From: Prevotellaceae bacterium UBA6417
GTDB taxonomy: Bacteria; Bacteroidota; Bacteroidia; Bacteroidales; Bacteroidaceae
Reading direction: 5' to 3'
DNA length: 64,000 bases
Assembly: GCA_002439755.1 (NCBI GenBank)
Contig: DJPH01000005.1
Location: 14,282 to 78,281 of the forward strand
Shown in pieces: positions 55,539 through 64,000 of the stretch (position 1 is the first letter of the stretch; each line of letters begins with the position of its first letter). The notes under the pieces were generated by a model that was not told where the DNA came from, made no database searches, and saw only the letters and a program-made list of their open reading frames with translations. Position numbers and translations under genes: made by a program.

Positions 55539-56999
55539 ATGAATATGGAAGAATCAAAGCTGAAGCCTGCTATCGTCTTCGACTGCTTTGCGGCAGTGAA
55601 TCGCATTCCCCGTCCTTCGAACAAGGAGGAGAAGATGATGGCGTTCCTGATGGATTACGGCAAGAAACTGGGGCTGGAGACCCTTATGGACCAAACGGGG
55701 AACGTCCTTATCCGAAAACCGGCCACAAAGGGCTATGAACACTTGTCGACTACTGTCATACAGAGTCATATGGATATGGTATGCGAAAAAATCGCAGGAC
55801 TGGATTTCGACTTTGAAAAAGACCCTATTGAAACCGTAGTAGAAGGTGATTGGATGCATGCCAAAGGAACTACCCTTGGTGCTGACGACGGGATAGGTGT
55901 GGCGATGGAAATGGCTTTGCTGGCCGACGACAGCATAGAGCACGGCCCCATAGAATGTCTCTTTACCCGTGCCGAGGAAACCAGTCTCGGAGGAGCTTCG
56001 GGCATCAAGCCCGGATTTATGACGGGTAAATATCTGCTCAATCTGGACTCGGAAGATGAAGGATTGATTTTTATCAGCTGTGCCGGCGGAGCCAATACAA
56101 ATGCTGCATTTGATGTGGAATATGAACCGGCACCGGCCGACGGCTTTTTCTTCAAGATTCAGGTGGAAGGCCTTACCGGCGGACATTCGGGTGATGATAT
56201 AGAAAAGAAGAGAGCCAATGCCAACAAGCTGTTGTTCCGCCTGCTTTATCGTTTCATGAAAAAGTATGATGTGCGTTTGGCCGATGTACAAAGCGGAGGA
56301 TTGCACAACGCCATACCTCGTGACGGTTATGCCGTTTGCAGCGTGCCATCAAAGTATAAGGAAGATGTGCGTGTGGATTTCAATGTGATGACTTCGGAAT
56401 TTGAGGAAGAATACTTTGCAACTGAAAAAAACATGAAGTTCAGTCTGGAAAGCGTTCCACCGGCCGAAAAGGTGATCAGGAAAGACATTGGCGACCGTCT
56501 TATCAAGGCTATTATTGCCGTTCCCAACGGTGTTTTTGCCATGAGTCAGGACATCAAGGACTTTGTTGAGACATCTTCAAATCTGGCCAGCATCCGTTTG
56601 AAAGGCGACAAGATAAAAATTGAGACCATGCAGCGCAGCAACCTGACCAGCAAACGGCTTGCGGCCTGTGACGCGGTAAGTTCTGTGTTCGATTTGGCCG
56701 GTGCTAAGGTTGATGTTAATACCGGCTATCCCGGCTGGCATCTTGACCCCTCAAGTCCTTTGCTGAAGATTGCCGTTGATGCTTACGAGCGCCTGTTCAA
56801 GCATAAGCCTGAGGTACGTGCCATCCACGCAGGTCTGGAATGCGGTCTGTTCAGCGAAAAATATCCCGAAATGGATATGATATCGTTCGGACCGACCCTT
56901 CGCGGGGTACATAGCCCCGACGAACGTCTGCTTATTCCTACCGTGGAAAAAGTCTGGGATCATCTGAAAGAAATACTTAGGAATATACCTGCCGGGTAA
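55539..56999 (+). CDS. pepD: Aminoacyl-histidine dipeptidase (cytosol non-specific dipeptidase)
   Basis: 486 residues from ATG 55539 (a second ATG at 55545 is possible). M20 metallopeptidase: metal ligands in QSHMDMVCE, ADDGIG, RAEETSLGG, LDSED and the C-terminal HAGLECG and GPTLRGVHSPDE. It hydrolyses dipeptides such as carnosine in the cytoplasm. Length and motif order match PepD. A hairpin follows the stop. Confidence 0.95.
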   Translation: MNMEESKLKPAIVFDCFAAVNRIPRPSNKEEKMMAFLMDYGKKLGLETLMDQTGNVLIRKPATKGYEHLSTTVIQSHMDMVCEKIAGLDFDFEKDPIETVVEGDWMHAKGTTLGADDGIGVAMEMALLADDSIEHGPIECLFTRAEETSLGGASGIKPGFMTGKYLLNLDSEDEGLIFISCAGGANTNAAFDVEYEPAPADGFFFKIQVEGLTGGHSGDDIEKKRANANKLLFRLLYRFMKKYDVRLADVQSGGLHNAIPRDGYAVCSVPSKYKEDVRVDFNVMTSEFEEEYFATEKNMKFSLESVPPAEKVIRKDIGDRLIKAIIAVPNGVFAMSQDIKDFVETSSNLASIRLKGDKIKIETMQRSNLTSKRLAACDAVSSVFDLAGAKVDVNTGYPGWHLDPSSPLLKIAVDAYERLFKHKPEVRAIHAGLECGLFSEKYPEMDMISFGPTLRGVHSPDERLLIPTVEKVWDHLKEILRNIPAG

Positions 57000-57009
57000 G
57001 TTGAAAATT

Positions 57010-57048
57010 GATGAGGCGGTGCGGACAGTTGGTTTGTACCGCCTCATC
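57010..57048 (+). terminator. Hairpin after pepD
   Basis: A perfect 11-bp stem (57010-57020 with 57038-57048, GATGAGGCGGT/ACCGCCTCATC) has a 17-base loop, starting ten bases after the pepD stop. The following bases (TTCATCC) are a poor T-run, so it may be a weak terminator. Confidence 0.5.
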
Positions 57049-57070
57049 TTCATCCATCATCTCAATCGCA

Positions 57071-58522
57071 ATGCGCAAGTTCTTGTTCCTGATGCTCCTG
57101 TTGCTATGTGGATGCATGCTTTCCTGCATGGACGAAGAGAAATTTGACACTCCGGCAGGTGCCACACTCGACTTTTCCATAGATACATTGAAGTTTGATA
57201 CGGTGCTGGCCAATGTAGGAACGCCCACAAGGTATTTCATGGCCTATAACCACAACAAGAAAGGAATCAGAATAACAGACATAAGTTTTGAGAATGGTGA
57301 AAGCCGGGGCTTTCGGGTCAACGCAGACGGATTGTATATTAATAATGGTCTTCAGCAGCCCATCGAACGCAGGAAAGGCGACAGCCTGAGGATATTTGTG
57401 GAGCTTACTCCCGAGGCTTACGACAGGGATGAGCCTGTAGAGGTATCGGCCCGCCTCATATTCACATTGGCTAACGGAATGCGGCAGTCGGTGGTGCTCA
57501 CGGCTTTCAGTCAAAATGTGAACGTGATGCGCAACATACATGTTATGCGTGACAGCATTCTTGCTTCGGGTCGTCCATACCTTATTTATGACAGCCTGAC
57601 TGTTGCCGAAGGAGCGACCCTCACATTGCAGGCCGGTGCAATGCTGTATTTCCACAGCAACGCCGGACTGCGTGTGGATGGAAGCCTGAAGGCTGAAGGT
57701 ACGTTGAAGCAACAAATAGTGTTCAGGGGCGACCGCACCGACATGATGTTTGAGAATCAGCCCTACGACCGTGTTCCCAATCAGTGGCAGGGAATACGTT
57801 TCACGTCTTCGAGCTATGGAAACGAGCTGAACTATTGTGATATTCACAGCGGTAACTACGGCATCGTATGCGACTCGTCGGATGCAAGCCGTGAGAAGCT
57901 GAGAATGGAAAACAGCGTTGTACACAATATGGGAGGCAATTGCATCACCCTCTTTTCAACCAATGCTTTTGTCGGTAACACGCAAATAACCAATGCAGCC
58001 AATTATTGCATAGCTGTTTATGGCGGAAATGCAGACTTCGTCCACTGCACCATTGCCAATTGCTATCCGTTTGAGGCCCGGCGCGATGGTGCATTGTACT
58101 ATAGCAATGAGTTCAACGGGCAGCCTTATCCCATTGAAAAACTCTCTGTTCGAAACAGCATCATCACCGGCTATTCGGACGATGAAATATATGGCGTCAA
58201 GTCGGAAGCATATCCTAAAGCAGCCTTCAACTATGGTTTTTACAACAGCTTGCTCGATACGCCCGAAGTGGACGATGGGCAGATTGTCGGCTGCAAATGG
58301 GACAATTCAAAGAACAAGGTGTGTCGCGAAGGAAACTTTCCGAAGTTTAACAATGCGGCACTCATCTATAGCTTCAAATTGGTAAAGGAATCTCCGGCCG
58401 TAGGATTGGGAGATGAAACCGTCACGTCTATCTATTATCCCAACGACCGTTTAGGCCGTCCCCGCCTTGCCGATGGCCATAGTGATGCCGGCTGCTATGA
58501 ATTCCAAGAGACTGCCCGATAA
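57071..58522 (+). CDS. Beta-helix lipoprotein
   Basis: 483 residues from ATG 57071; the frame upstream runs through the hairpin and is not used. Signal peptide with lipobox MLSC (Cys19). Residues about 20-150 are a beta-sandwich-like region, then residues about 165-340 have the repeating strand pattern of right-handed parallel beta-helix proteins (TLTLQAGAMLYFHSNAGLRVDG, SVVHNMGGNCITLFSTNAFVG, CIAVYGGNADFVHCTIANC). It ends with LGRPRLADGHSDAGCYEF, common in Bacteroidota surface proteins with this fold. Probably binds or cleaves a polysaccharide; no catalytic site is assigned. Confidence 0.82.
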   Translation: MRKFLFLMLLLLCGCMLSCMDEEKFDTPAGATLDFSIDTLKFDTVLANVGTPTRYFMAYNHNKKGIRITDISFENGESRGFRVNADGLYINNGLQQPIERRKGDSLRIFVELTPEAYDRDEPVEVSARLIFTLANGMRQSVVLTAFSQNVNVMRNIHVMRDSILASGRPYLIYDSLTVAEGATLTLQAGAMLYFHSNAGLRVDGSLKAEGTLKQQIVFRGDRTDMMFENQPYDRVPNQWQGIRFTSSSYGNELNYCDIHSGNYGIVCDSSDASREKLRMENSVVHNMGGNCITLFSTNAFVGNTQITNAANYCIAVYGGNADFVHCTIANCYPFEARRDGALYYSNEFNGQPYPIEKLSVRNSIITGYSDDEIYGVKSEAYPKAAFNYGFYNSLLDTPEVDDGQIVGCKWDNSKNKVCREGNFPKFNNAALIYSFKLVKESPAVGLGDETVTSIYYPNDRLGRPRLADGHSDAGCYEFQETAR

Positions 58523-58541
58523 AAGAAAACACTCTTTTTCT

Positions 58542-58572
58542 TTTGTATTTTGAGCAATATACACTAACTTTG
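58542..58572 (+). promoter_or_regulatory. Complete -33/-7 promoter for the small membrane protein
   Basis: TTTG at 58542-58545 and TAACTTTG at 58565-58572, separated by 19 bases, fit the Bacteroides sigma-A (-33 TTTG, -7 TAnnTTTG) arrangement. 20 bases downstream is the ATG at 58593. Confidence 0.72.
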
Positions 58573-58592
58573 CCATTCAACCAGTTCATGAC

Positions 58593-58802
58593 ATGTTACA
58601 AACAGCATTGGTGATTTTACCCATAATACTTTTGTCGGTATTGTTATTGTCGATACGCCTGCTTTGCGGGAAGAAAGACTTTGTCAATTCGCATATTGAT
58701 GGCAACAAAGCTTTAAACAGTCAAGGCATATTCTGTGCCAAGCAACAGGACAGGAACCAACGAAAAAACAGCGGATTCCGCATCAAGGAACACATTAAAT
58801 AG
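58593..58802 (+). CDS. Small single-helix membrane protein
   Basis: 69 residues. One N-terminal membrane helix (ALVILPIILLSVLLLSIRLLC, about 4-24) is followed by a charged tail with NSHIDGNKALNSQGIFCAKQQDR. Small proteins of this pattern with HIxGNKAL and a conserved CxxxQ are common next to OmpH/Skp-type genes in Bacteroidota, as I recall, and have no assigned function. The Skp-like lipoprotein starts 15 bases downstream in the same transcript. Confidence 0.78.
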   Translation: MLQTALVILPIILLSVLLLSIRLLCGKKDFVNSHIDGNKALNSQGIFCAKQQDRNQRKNSGFRIKEHIK

Positions 58803-58817
58803 AAATTTCTCACAAAC

Positions 58818-59426
58818 ATGAAACATCACAACACCCTATTGAGCTTGTCAATACTATTTGCATCAGCCGTGTTTGCCGGCTGTAACAAACCTGCCGCACC
58901 CAAAGCCTCGCAAGCAGCATCACCCAAAGAGGAGGCATCGGCCAAGATAGCCTATGTAGACGTGGACTCGCTCATGAAAAAATATCAGTTCTGCATAGAC
59001 TATACGGAAATCTTGAAAAAGAAGACAGAGACGATTCAAAATACACTCAACAACAAAGGTCTGGCTCTCCAAAAGCAATTAGCCGATTTTCAAAGCAAGA
59101 TGCAATCGGGTGCTTATACGCGTGAGCAGGCGGAAAGCGTACAAGTGTCCTTGCAAAAGAAACAGATACAGTTGCAAAATCTGCAACAAAGTCTGGCAGG
59201 AGAATTTGAAAAGGAGCAGACAAAATACAACGATGCCTTGCGCGACTCCCTGCACAACTTCTTGAAAGCCTATAACGCCACCTACGGATATAACTTTGTC
59301 ATCAGCAAGGCCGGTGATAATATACTGCTGGCAGATGAAAAGTTTAATATCACAGAAGATGTTATCAAGGGCTTAAACAAACGTTATAAGCCAAGCAAGG
59401 AAATAAAGAGTGCGTTGAAAAAATAG
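58818..59426 (+). CDS. OmpH/Skp-family lipoprotein
   Basis: 202 residues. Signal peptide with lipobox FAGC (Cys22), then an Ala/Pro/Lys-rich spacer and a Skp-like domain (KIAYVDVDSLMKKYQF, followed by a long coiled coil of about 100 residues with Gln-rich heptads, and YNFVISKAGDNILLADEKFNIT). Skp is a periplasmic chaperone for outer-membrane proteins; here it is lipid-anchored instead of soluble. Confidence 0.86.
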   Translation: MKHHNTLLSLSILFASAVFAGCNKPAAPKASQAASPKEEASAKIAYVDVDSLMKKYQFCIDYTEILKKKTETIQNTLNNKGLALQKQLADFQSKMQSGAYTREQAESVQVSLQKKQIQLQNLQQSLAGEFEKEQTKYNDALRDSLHNFLKAYNATYGYNFVISKAGDNILLADEKFNITEDVIKGLNKRYKPSKEIKSALKK

Positions 59427-59515
59427 TTCAACCGTGACTTCCGGCTCCGAAAGGCGTTTCTATACGGGGGAAACGTCATGCTTGCCATTGAAATAAAAAG
59501 GAAAAATCAGATGCC

Positions 59516-61177
59516 ATGCAGGAACAAATAACTATACATTGCGTCAATAATAACCGCCCAATCAAAGTAGAAGCGGGAAGTACACTCGAAGAAATCTATA
59601 GACAGACATCCATAGAGGGTCTTGGCGATATAGCTGCAGCGAGGGTCAACAACGTTGTCAAAGGCCTGGACTTCATTGTTTATACCAATAAGGATGTGGA
59701 GTTTCTCGACCTGCATTCCCCATCGGGGCTGCGCACCTATACGCGCTCTCTGTTTTTCATTCTGGGATATGCCATCAAGAAGCTTTTTCCCGACAAAGAC
59801 TTCTGTATGGAAGCTCCTGTATCGAACGGCTATTATTGCCGGCTTGATCTCGGACGTCCTCTTGAAGACGAAGATATTGCCAATATTCGTCGTTGCATGG
59901 ACGAGGTTATCAGCAAAGACCTGCCATTTCAACGTACGGTATGCCATACGGAAGATGCCATCAAGCTCTTTAAAAGCAAAGGAATGGAGAGCAAGGTGAG
60001 ATTGCTCGGTTCGCTTCAAACGCTTTATTCCAGCTATCATACGTTGGAAGACTATTCAGACTATTATTATGGGGCATTGCTGCCACGTACCGGTAAAATC
60101 CATCTATATGACATTATGCGCTATCATGACGGAGTGCTTGTGCGTGTGCCGGATGGCAACAACCCTCTTGTACTGAAGCCACTCATCAAACAAAACAAGA
60201 TGCTTGACATCTTTCGTGAGCATCAGCGATGGCAGAAAATCATAGGACTTCGCACCATAGGTGACCTTAATGCCGCAAGTTCCAATGGCTATACTTCCGA
60301 CCTGATTAATATTGCTGAAGCATTGCAGGAAAAGAAAATCTGTCAAATTGCAGAAGAAATACAACATCGTCCCGAGGTGCGTCTCGTGCTTATATCCGGA
60401 CCTTCATCAAGTGGTAAAACCACATTTTCCAAACGTCTTGCCATACAACTGATGGTGTGCGGATATCATCCTGTTGCTTTCTCTATGGATGACTATTTCG
60501 TTGACCGTGTCAAAACACCGCGTGATGCGAAAGGTGAATACGACTTTGAATCCATTGATGCATTAAATCTGTCAAGGCTCGAACACGATTTGCAGGAACT
60601 CTTTGCCGGTCATGAAATCGAATTGCCCAAATACAACTTTCAAACAGGTAAAAGCGAGATGAGCGGCAAAAAGTTAAGATTGGATCAGCGCACCATCATT
60701 ATTATGGAAGGCATACACGGACTCAATCCTAAACTTACCGAAAATATCAGCGATTTGTTGAAATACAAGATTTACGTATCGGCCTTGACAACCATTTTGC
60801 TTGATGATCATAACTATATACCGACTACCGATAACAGGCTGTTGCGCCGCATAGTGCGCGACTATAAATATCGCGGCTATTCGGCCTTGGATACCATCAA
60901 ACGTTGGCCGAGTGTCACAGCAGGAGAACAGAAATGGATATTCCCTTATCAGGAAAATGCCGACATCATGTTTAATTCCGCACTCCTTTTTGAGTTGGCC
61001 GGGCTGCGCAACCAAGCATTGCCTCTGCTGGAAATGGTTCCCGAAAACGTGCCCGAACACAGCGAAGCCTACCGATTGAAAAAGTTCTTGCAGTATATTC
61101 AGCCAATGCAGATTGATGACCTGCCTCCTACATCCCTTCTGAGGGAATTCCTGGGCGGAAGCTCGTTTCATTATTAA
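59516..61177 (+). CDS. Nucleoside (uridine-type) kinase with TGS-like N-terminal region
   Basis: 553 residues. N-terminal TGS-like and ThrRS editing-domain-like regions (ITIHCVNNNRPIKVEAGSTLEEIY and the segment around DEVISKDLPFQR, about 1-200). The uridine/phosphoribulokinase-type P-loop kinase follows, with GPSSSGKTT (about 295-303), FSMDDYFVDR and MEGIHGLNP. The enzyme family phosphorylates uridine or another nucleoside. The N-terminal part resembles threonyl-tRNA synthetase and may regulate it. Convergent with the helicase gene: the stop codons overlap as TTAA. Confidence 0.87.
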   Translation: MQEQITIHCVNNNRPIKVEAGSTLEEIYRQTSIEGLGDIAAARVNNVVKGLDFIVYTNKDVEFLDLHSPSGLRTYTRSLFFILGYAIKKLFPDKDFCMEAPVSNGYYCRLDLGRPLEDEDIANIRRCMDEVISKDLPFQRTVCHTEDAIKLFKSKGMESKVRLLGSLQTLYSSYHTLEDYSDYYYGALLPRTGKIHLYDIMRYHDGVLVRVPDGNNPLVLKPLIKQNKMLDIFREHQRWQKIIGLRTIGDLNAASSNGYTSDLINIAEALQEKKICQIAEEIQHRPEVRLVLISGPSSSGKTTFSKRLAIQLMVCGYHPVAFSMDDYFVDRVKTPRDAKGEYDFESIDALNLSRLEHDLQELFAGHEIELPKYNFQTGKSEMSGKKLRLDQRTIIIMEGIHGLNPKLTENISDLLKYKIYVSALTTILLDDHNYIPTTDNRLLRRIVRDYKYRGYSALDTIKRWPSVTAGEQKWIFPYQENADIMFNSALLFELAGLRNQALPLLEMVPENVPEHSEAYRLKKFLQYIQPMQIDDLPPTSLLREFLGGSSFHY

Positions 61178-64000
61178 TGTTCCTTGTCATCGGAGATTGC
61201 CTGACATTCGTAGTAGCAGCCTTGCTCTTTCAACGAATTGATAAGTTGATGATAGATTTTATTGCGGCTTAACAACCCGGCATTCCCAATGATAAACATC
61301 TGTTCGCGTGCCCGTGTCAATGCCACGTTGAGCTTCCGGTCTACCCAATAAGGTTCATCATTGTCGTATTGTTCCAAATAGGTGGATGCGGCTAAGAATT
61401 GCAGTTGGCAGGCATGGCGCACGGTAAACAAATAAAAGATGATGTCCCGTTGGCTTCCTTGAAAGCGTTCTACCGTGTCAATCGTGATGTTTTCAAGGCC
61501 GCATACATCCTGGCGTTCCATTTCTTTCCTAATGGCCGCTATTTGGTTTCTGTAGGGCACTATTATTCCGACATCGGCTGCATTCAGTGTCTGCCGATGT
61601 GCTTTATAGAGTGATTGCAGTTCCTTGATGCAACGCACAGCAAGGCGTGCCTCGGCAATGTTCTGCTTGCCGTTGAATCCCTTTTCGTCAGGCAGGCAAT
61701 GAAAGAATGCCATCCTGTTGGTCGACAGTGCAAGAGCCGGCTGTCGATTGCCCACAAGCGGATAAAGCTCGTCGATTCCGCGTTTTTGGTGGGCAAGAGG
61801 AACGCAATGCAGGTGGTTTGAGTAGAAATGTTCGTTGACAAACTTGAACAATTGAGGATGCATACGTCCTTGTGTCTCAAGCAAAGCAAACGAGTGGGTC
61901 TCGTGCAAAGCCTGACAGGCCGCAAGCAAGCGTTCAAACAGTGAATTGCGGCAATCATGCAAGCCGATTTCCTGCAGGCATGCTTCTTTGACCGCTGATT
62001 CGTCCGTGCTCTGCTGAACCACTGCCGGCAATTGTTTCTGGTCTCCGATCATGACAAAACGCCCGATGCTGTCTTGCCAAGCTCCGTCCCTCCATTGGCG
62101 TGCAAAGAGCAGTCCCAGCATTTGCGGTTCCAATATTTGAGAGGCTTCGTCTATGAATGCCACCGAAAAATGTATCTTGCCGAGCAATTCTGCCTGAGCC
62201 GAGATGGAAGAAGTAGTGCCAACGTAAACTTTCGTTCCCGTCAGTAGTAATCGGAGTTCACCGGCATTCCTTATGTGTGTGCATCTCTCGTCCAAGAAAC
62301 GCTGATGATAGCGTTTGTCAGCTGTCAGCATGGAACCTATGCGGAGATAATCGGTCAGCAAATCGGGCTCGTCTTTGCAGATTACGTCAAGCATACTGCA
62401 TATTTCGTCTACCGCCTGATTGGTATATGCCATAATAAGCAGATGCTGCGTATCGTTTCGCAACTCTTCTTCAACCATATGTCGCAAGGCCCGGCTCGTT
62501 TTGCCCGAGCCCGGTGGGCCTATCACAAAAAACAGGTCTCTGCTGCTTCGTTCTTTTTTTATCAGGTCATTGAGTGCGCCATAATTTCCTTTCAGAGCCT
62601 TTTCTTCTGTGTGATATGGTCTGCGCCGGTTCAGCAAAAGGTCTTGCCGGTCTTCCGAACCGGTCAAAAACATATACAAAAAGGAAAACAGGCGATTGGC
62701 CGACGATTCCACCAAATCGTGTTCAACGGCGTAGCGAGCATCTTTGCTGCCAAATATACTTTTGTTGCATTGCGGATGGCGCAGTTTGACGACGATTCCG
62801 TTTTCTTTCAGTTCGGAGATATTTCCCCGCATCAGGAACTGATGCCTGACGTCCGGCTTTTCTTTGTCATGGCGATAGAGCAATACGGCATCTCCTGTGC
62901 GGAAATCAGAAAGGCACATGTCGTCTTTCTGTTCGTTAGTGAGTGAAATATAAGTGACATCTGTCGGATTAGCGTCTGTTCCCGATATGCTCTCCACTCG
63001 CAGATTGCAGTACATTCCGCCAAGTTCGTGACGTAATTGTTCCGGCAGGTTCCACAAATCCGAAAAGGCCCGACCGGCATTGCCCGGAACGGTAGTTTTG
63101 CTCATCATGTTTTCACGGCAAAGGAACGTGTAAAAGCGGAAAAAGTAACTTTGCAGAATTTTCTCCCGCTCGGTTTGCGGCCTTTGGAACGGGCGTAGCA
63201 GTTTTTCCAATTCCGGCCGTTGATATTGTGCCCACAGCTTCCCGACAGACTCAGTGCATAGCTGTTCGGGGGTCAATCCCGTTAGGAGCTTGCCGATGTT
63301 TCCCTGCGCGCATACCATTTCCTGTGACACAATCCTGTTGCGCAGGGCGATGGCTTCGCGCAGCAGCTTTTTGTAGGTCTGTTCGTGCATCAGGCCGTCT
63401 GTATATTTCGAATACAGCAAATAGGTGTCGGTTCGTGAAGGCGAAACGCCTATCCCATATTCCAATATAGCCTGATAGAGCATCATCTGCACAAAATGTG
63501 CTTCGCGGTGGGTATGCCTGAATTCGTCCATTTTGCCACTTTTCTGCTCAACCAGTTTGCTGTAATCGCTTTGCAAAAGATCCATACGCCCCGACAGTCC
63601 CAATGCCTCACAAATGAATGATGGCTCAATCAAAGTCTTTGTCAGTTGAAAGCCGTAGTCTTGTTCCAGACGGTCGTGAACCAATTTTTGCAGGTTGTCA
63701 AATTGCCTTCGTGCTTCTTCATGAAAACGAAAATGCTCGTTAAGATTGACAAGAGCAAACGGCAATGGCATTTCTCCGAAAGCCTTGCGAATAGAATCTG
63801 CATAGGCAGGCTCTTTGCCGGGCTGATGGTTTATCAGATTGTCCAGAAACAATCCCGATACTTGTCCCAAAAGCGTGTAGCTTGTGTTCCGGTGTGTTTG
63901 CAGGCGGTTCAGGATATAGTTGATGGGACTGTGCCCGTATTCCTTGAAGCAGGCTGCGAGCGACGAAACCTCTATCTGATAGAGGTTTCGTCGCTCGCAG
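61174..64000 (-). CDS. Dna2-like nuclease-helicase, 5' end outside window
   Basis: At least 940 residues visible; the frame is open to the right edge. A PD-(D/E)XK nuclease region comes first: GRMDLL (metal Asp), LVEQKSGKM (Glu-x-Lys) and Q..MMLYQAIL, the order seen in Dna2/Cas4-like nucleases (about 63620-63450). A superfamily 1B helicase follows: GPPGSGKT (about 62500-62520), FIDEASQI, IGDQKQLPAVVQ, VERFQGSQRDII and LNVALTRAREQMFIIG. Likely a DNA repair or replication-fork processing enzyme in the cytoplasm. The last 47 bases form a perfect palindrome, so the N-terminal reading past 63977 may be an assembly artefact. Confidence 0.85.
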   Translation of the reverse strand, partial: CERRNLYQIEVSSLAACFKEYGHSPINYILNRLQTHRNTSYTLLGQVSGLFLDNLINHQPGKEPAYADSIRKAFGEMPLPFALVNLNEHFRFHEEARRQFDNLQKLVHDRLEQDYGFQLTKTLIEPSFICEALGLSGRMDLLQSDYSKLVEQKSGKMDEFRHTHREAHFVQMMLYQAILEYGIGVSPSRTDTYLLYSKYTDGLMHEQTYKKLLREAIALRNRIVSQEMVCAQGNIGKLLTGLTPEQLCTESVGKLWAQYQRPELEKLLRPFQRPQTEREKILQSYFFRFYTFLCRENMMSKTTVPGNAGRAFSDLWNLPEQLRHELGGMYCNLRVESISGTDANPTDVTYISLTNEQKDDMCLSDFRTGDAVLLYRHDKEKPDVRHQFLMRGNISELKENGIVVKLRHPQCNKSIFGSKDARYAVEHDLVESSANRLFSFLYMFLTGSEDRQDLLLNRRRPYHTEEKALKGNYGALNDLIKKERSSRDLFFVIGPPGSGKTSRALRHMVEEELRNDTQHLLIMAYTNQAVDEICSMLDVICKDEPDLLTDYLRIGSMLTADKRYHQRFLDERCTHIRNAGELRLLLTGTKVYVGTTSSISAQAELLGKIHFSVAFIDEASQILEPQMLGLLFARQWRDGAWQDSIGRFVMIGDQKQLPAVVQQSTDESAVKEACLQEIGLHDCRNSLFERLLAACQALHETHSFALLETQGRMHPQLFKFVNEHFYSNHLHCVPLAHQKRGIDELYPLVGNRQPALALSTNRMAFFHCLPDEKGFNGKQNIAEARLAVRCIKELQSLYKAHRQTLNAADVGIIVPYRNQIAAIRKEMERQDVCGLENITIDTVERFQGSQRDIIFYLFTVRHACQLQFLAASTYLEQYDNDEPYWVDRKLNVALTRAREQMFIIGNAGLLSRNKIYHQLINSLKEQGCYYECQAISDDKEH
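63954..64000. repeat. Perfect 23-bp fold-back palindrome at the window end
   Basis: Bases 63954-63976 and 63978-64000 are exact reverse complements around a single T at 63977. The repeat falls inside a protein-coding frame. A perfect fold-back exactly at the boundary is typical of an assembly or read artefact. Confidence 0.85.

Noticed and set aside
1..64000. tRNA, rRNA, insertion sequences, phage or integrative element genes
   Set aside because: I looked in the gaps on both strands and found no cloverleaf, no transposase or integrase motif and no terminal inverted repeats flanking a gene. Small non-coding RNAs cannot be excluded.

Overview
The window is a chromosomal stretch of a Bacteroidales bacterium (Bacteroidota). 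It most likely belongs to the Prevotellaceae/Bacteroidaceae side, but I cannot place it to genus. Three things point there. First, eighteen intergenic boxes match the Bacteroidota -7 element TAnnTTTG, mostly 18-60 bases before a start codon. Second, the families are typical of the group: DUF5606, DUF2027-Smr, a DUF349 repeat protein, a nucleoside kinase with a TGS-like N-terminus, a Golvesin/FN3 amidase, and an L25/Ctc-Pth-S4 cluster. Third, the Nuo cluster lacks nuoE, nuoF and nuoG. No tRNA, rRNA, transposase, integrase, phage gene or CRISPR array was found.

Layout. Positions 1-3.7 kb hold two exported multidomain proteins that share a C-terminal domain, followed by a perfect bidirectional terminator. 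At 3.7-5.3 kb, on the minus strand, are a zeta-toxin-like kinase with a small overlapping partner and the tRNA methyltransferase TrmN6. At 5.5-14.4 kb is a plus-strand run: Lon, Tgt, an LptF/G permease, a DEAD-box helicase, a nitroreductase, a DUF2027-Smr protein and a GNAT acetyltransferase. At 14.4-19.3 kb are a fasciclin-domain lipoprotein, a sodium:neurotransmitter-type symporter, a membrane-anchored helix-hairpin-helix protein and a small lipoprotein. A 500-base region with no credible gene follows, holding a hairpin, a pyrimidine tract and short tandem repeats. The nuoA-B-CD-H-I-J-K-L-M-N operon fills 19.9-29.9 kb.

At 30.0-36.5 kb are a GH43-type glycosidase, the DUF349 protein, AroB (probably translated from a leaderless mRNA), a ThrE-type exporter and a flavin reductase-like protein. 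At 36.6-41.8 kb a minus-strand operon (kdgK, SDR oxidoreductase, uxuA, eda, uxaC) converts hexuronates to pyruvate and glyceraldehyde-3-phosphate. At 41.9-47.7 kb, also on the minus strand, are a cysteine-free MsrB-like protein, CorA, a lipoprotein, an eight-copy palindromic repeat array, DUF5606, and the nusB-yajC-ybbR-coaE operon. At 47.8-49.6 kb is rplY-pth-S4. The window ends with a VanZ-like protein, an acyltransferase, the large amidase-like exoprotein, a PP2C-like phosphatase with a small partner, PepD, a beta-helix lipoprotein, a small membrane protein with a Skp-like lipoprotein, a nucleoside kinase, and a Dna2-like nuclease-helicase that runs off the right edge.

The most interesting unexplained items are these. 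The array at 44051-44224 has eight near-palindromic 16-mers organised in a 68-base three-site super-repeat. The MsrB-like protein has lost every cysteine. The zeta-toxin-like pair and the PP2C-like pair are both tightly coupled to small unknown proteins. The last 47 bases form a perfect fold-back palindrome that may be an assembly artefact. All assignments rest on reading motifs by eye; no database search was run.
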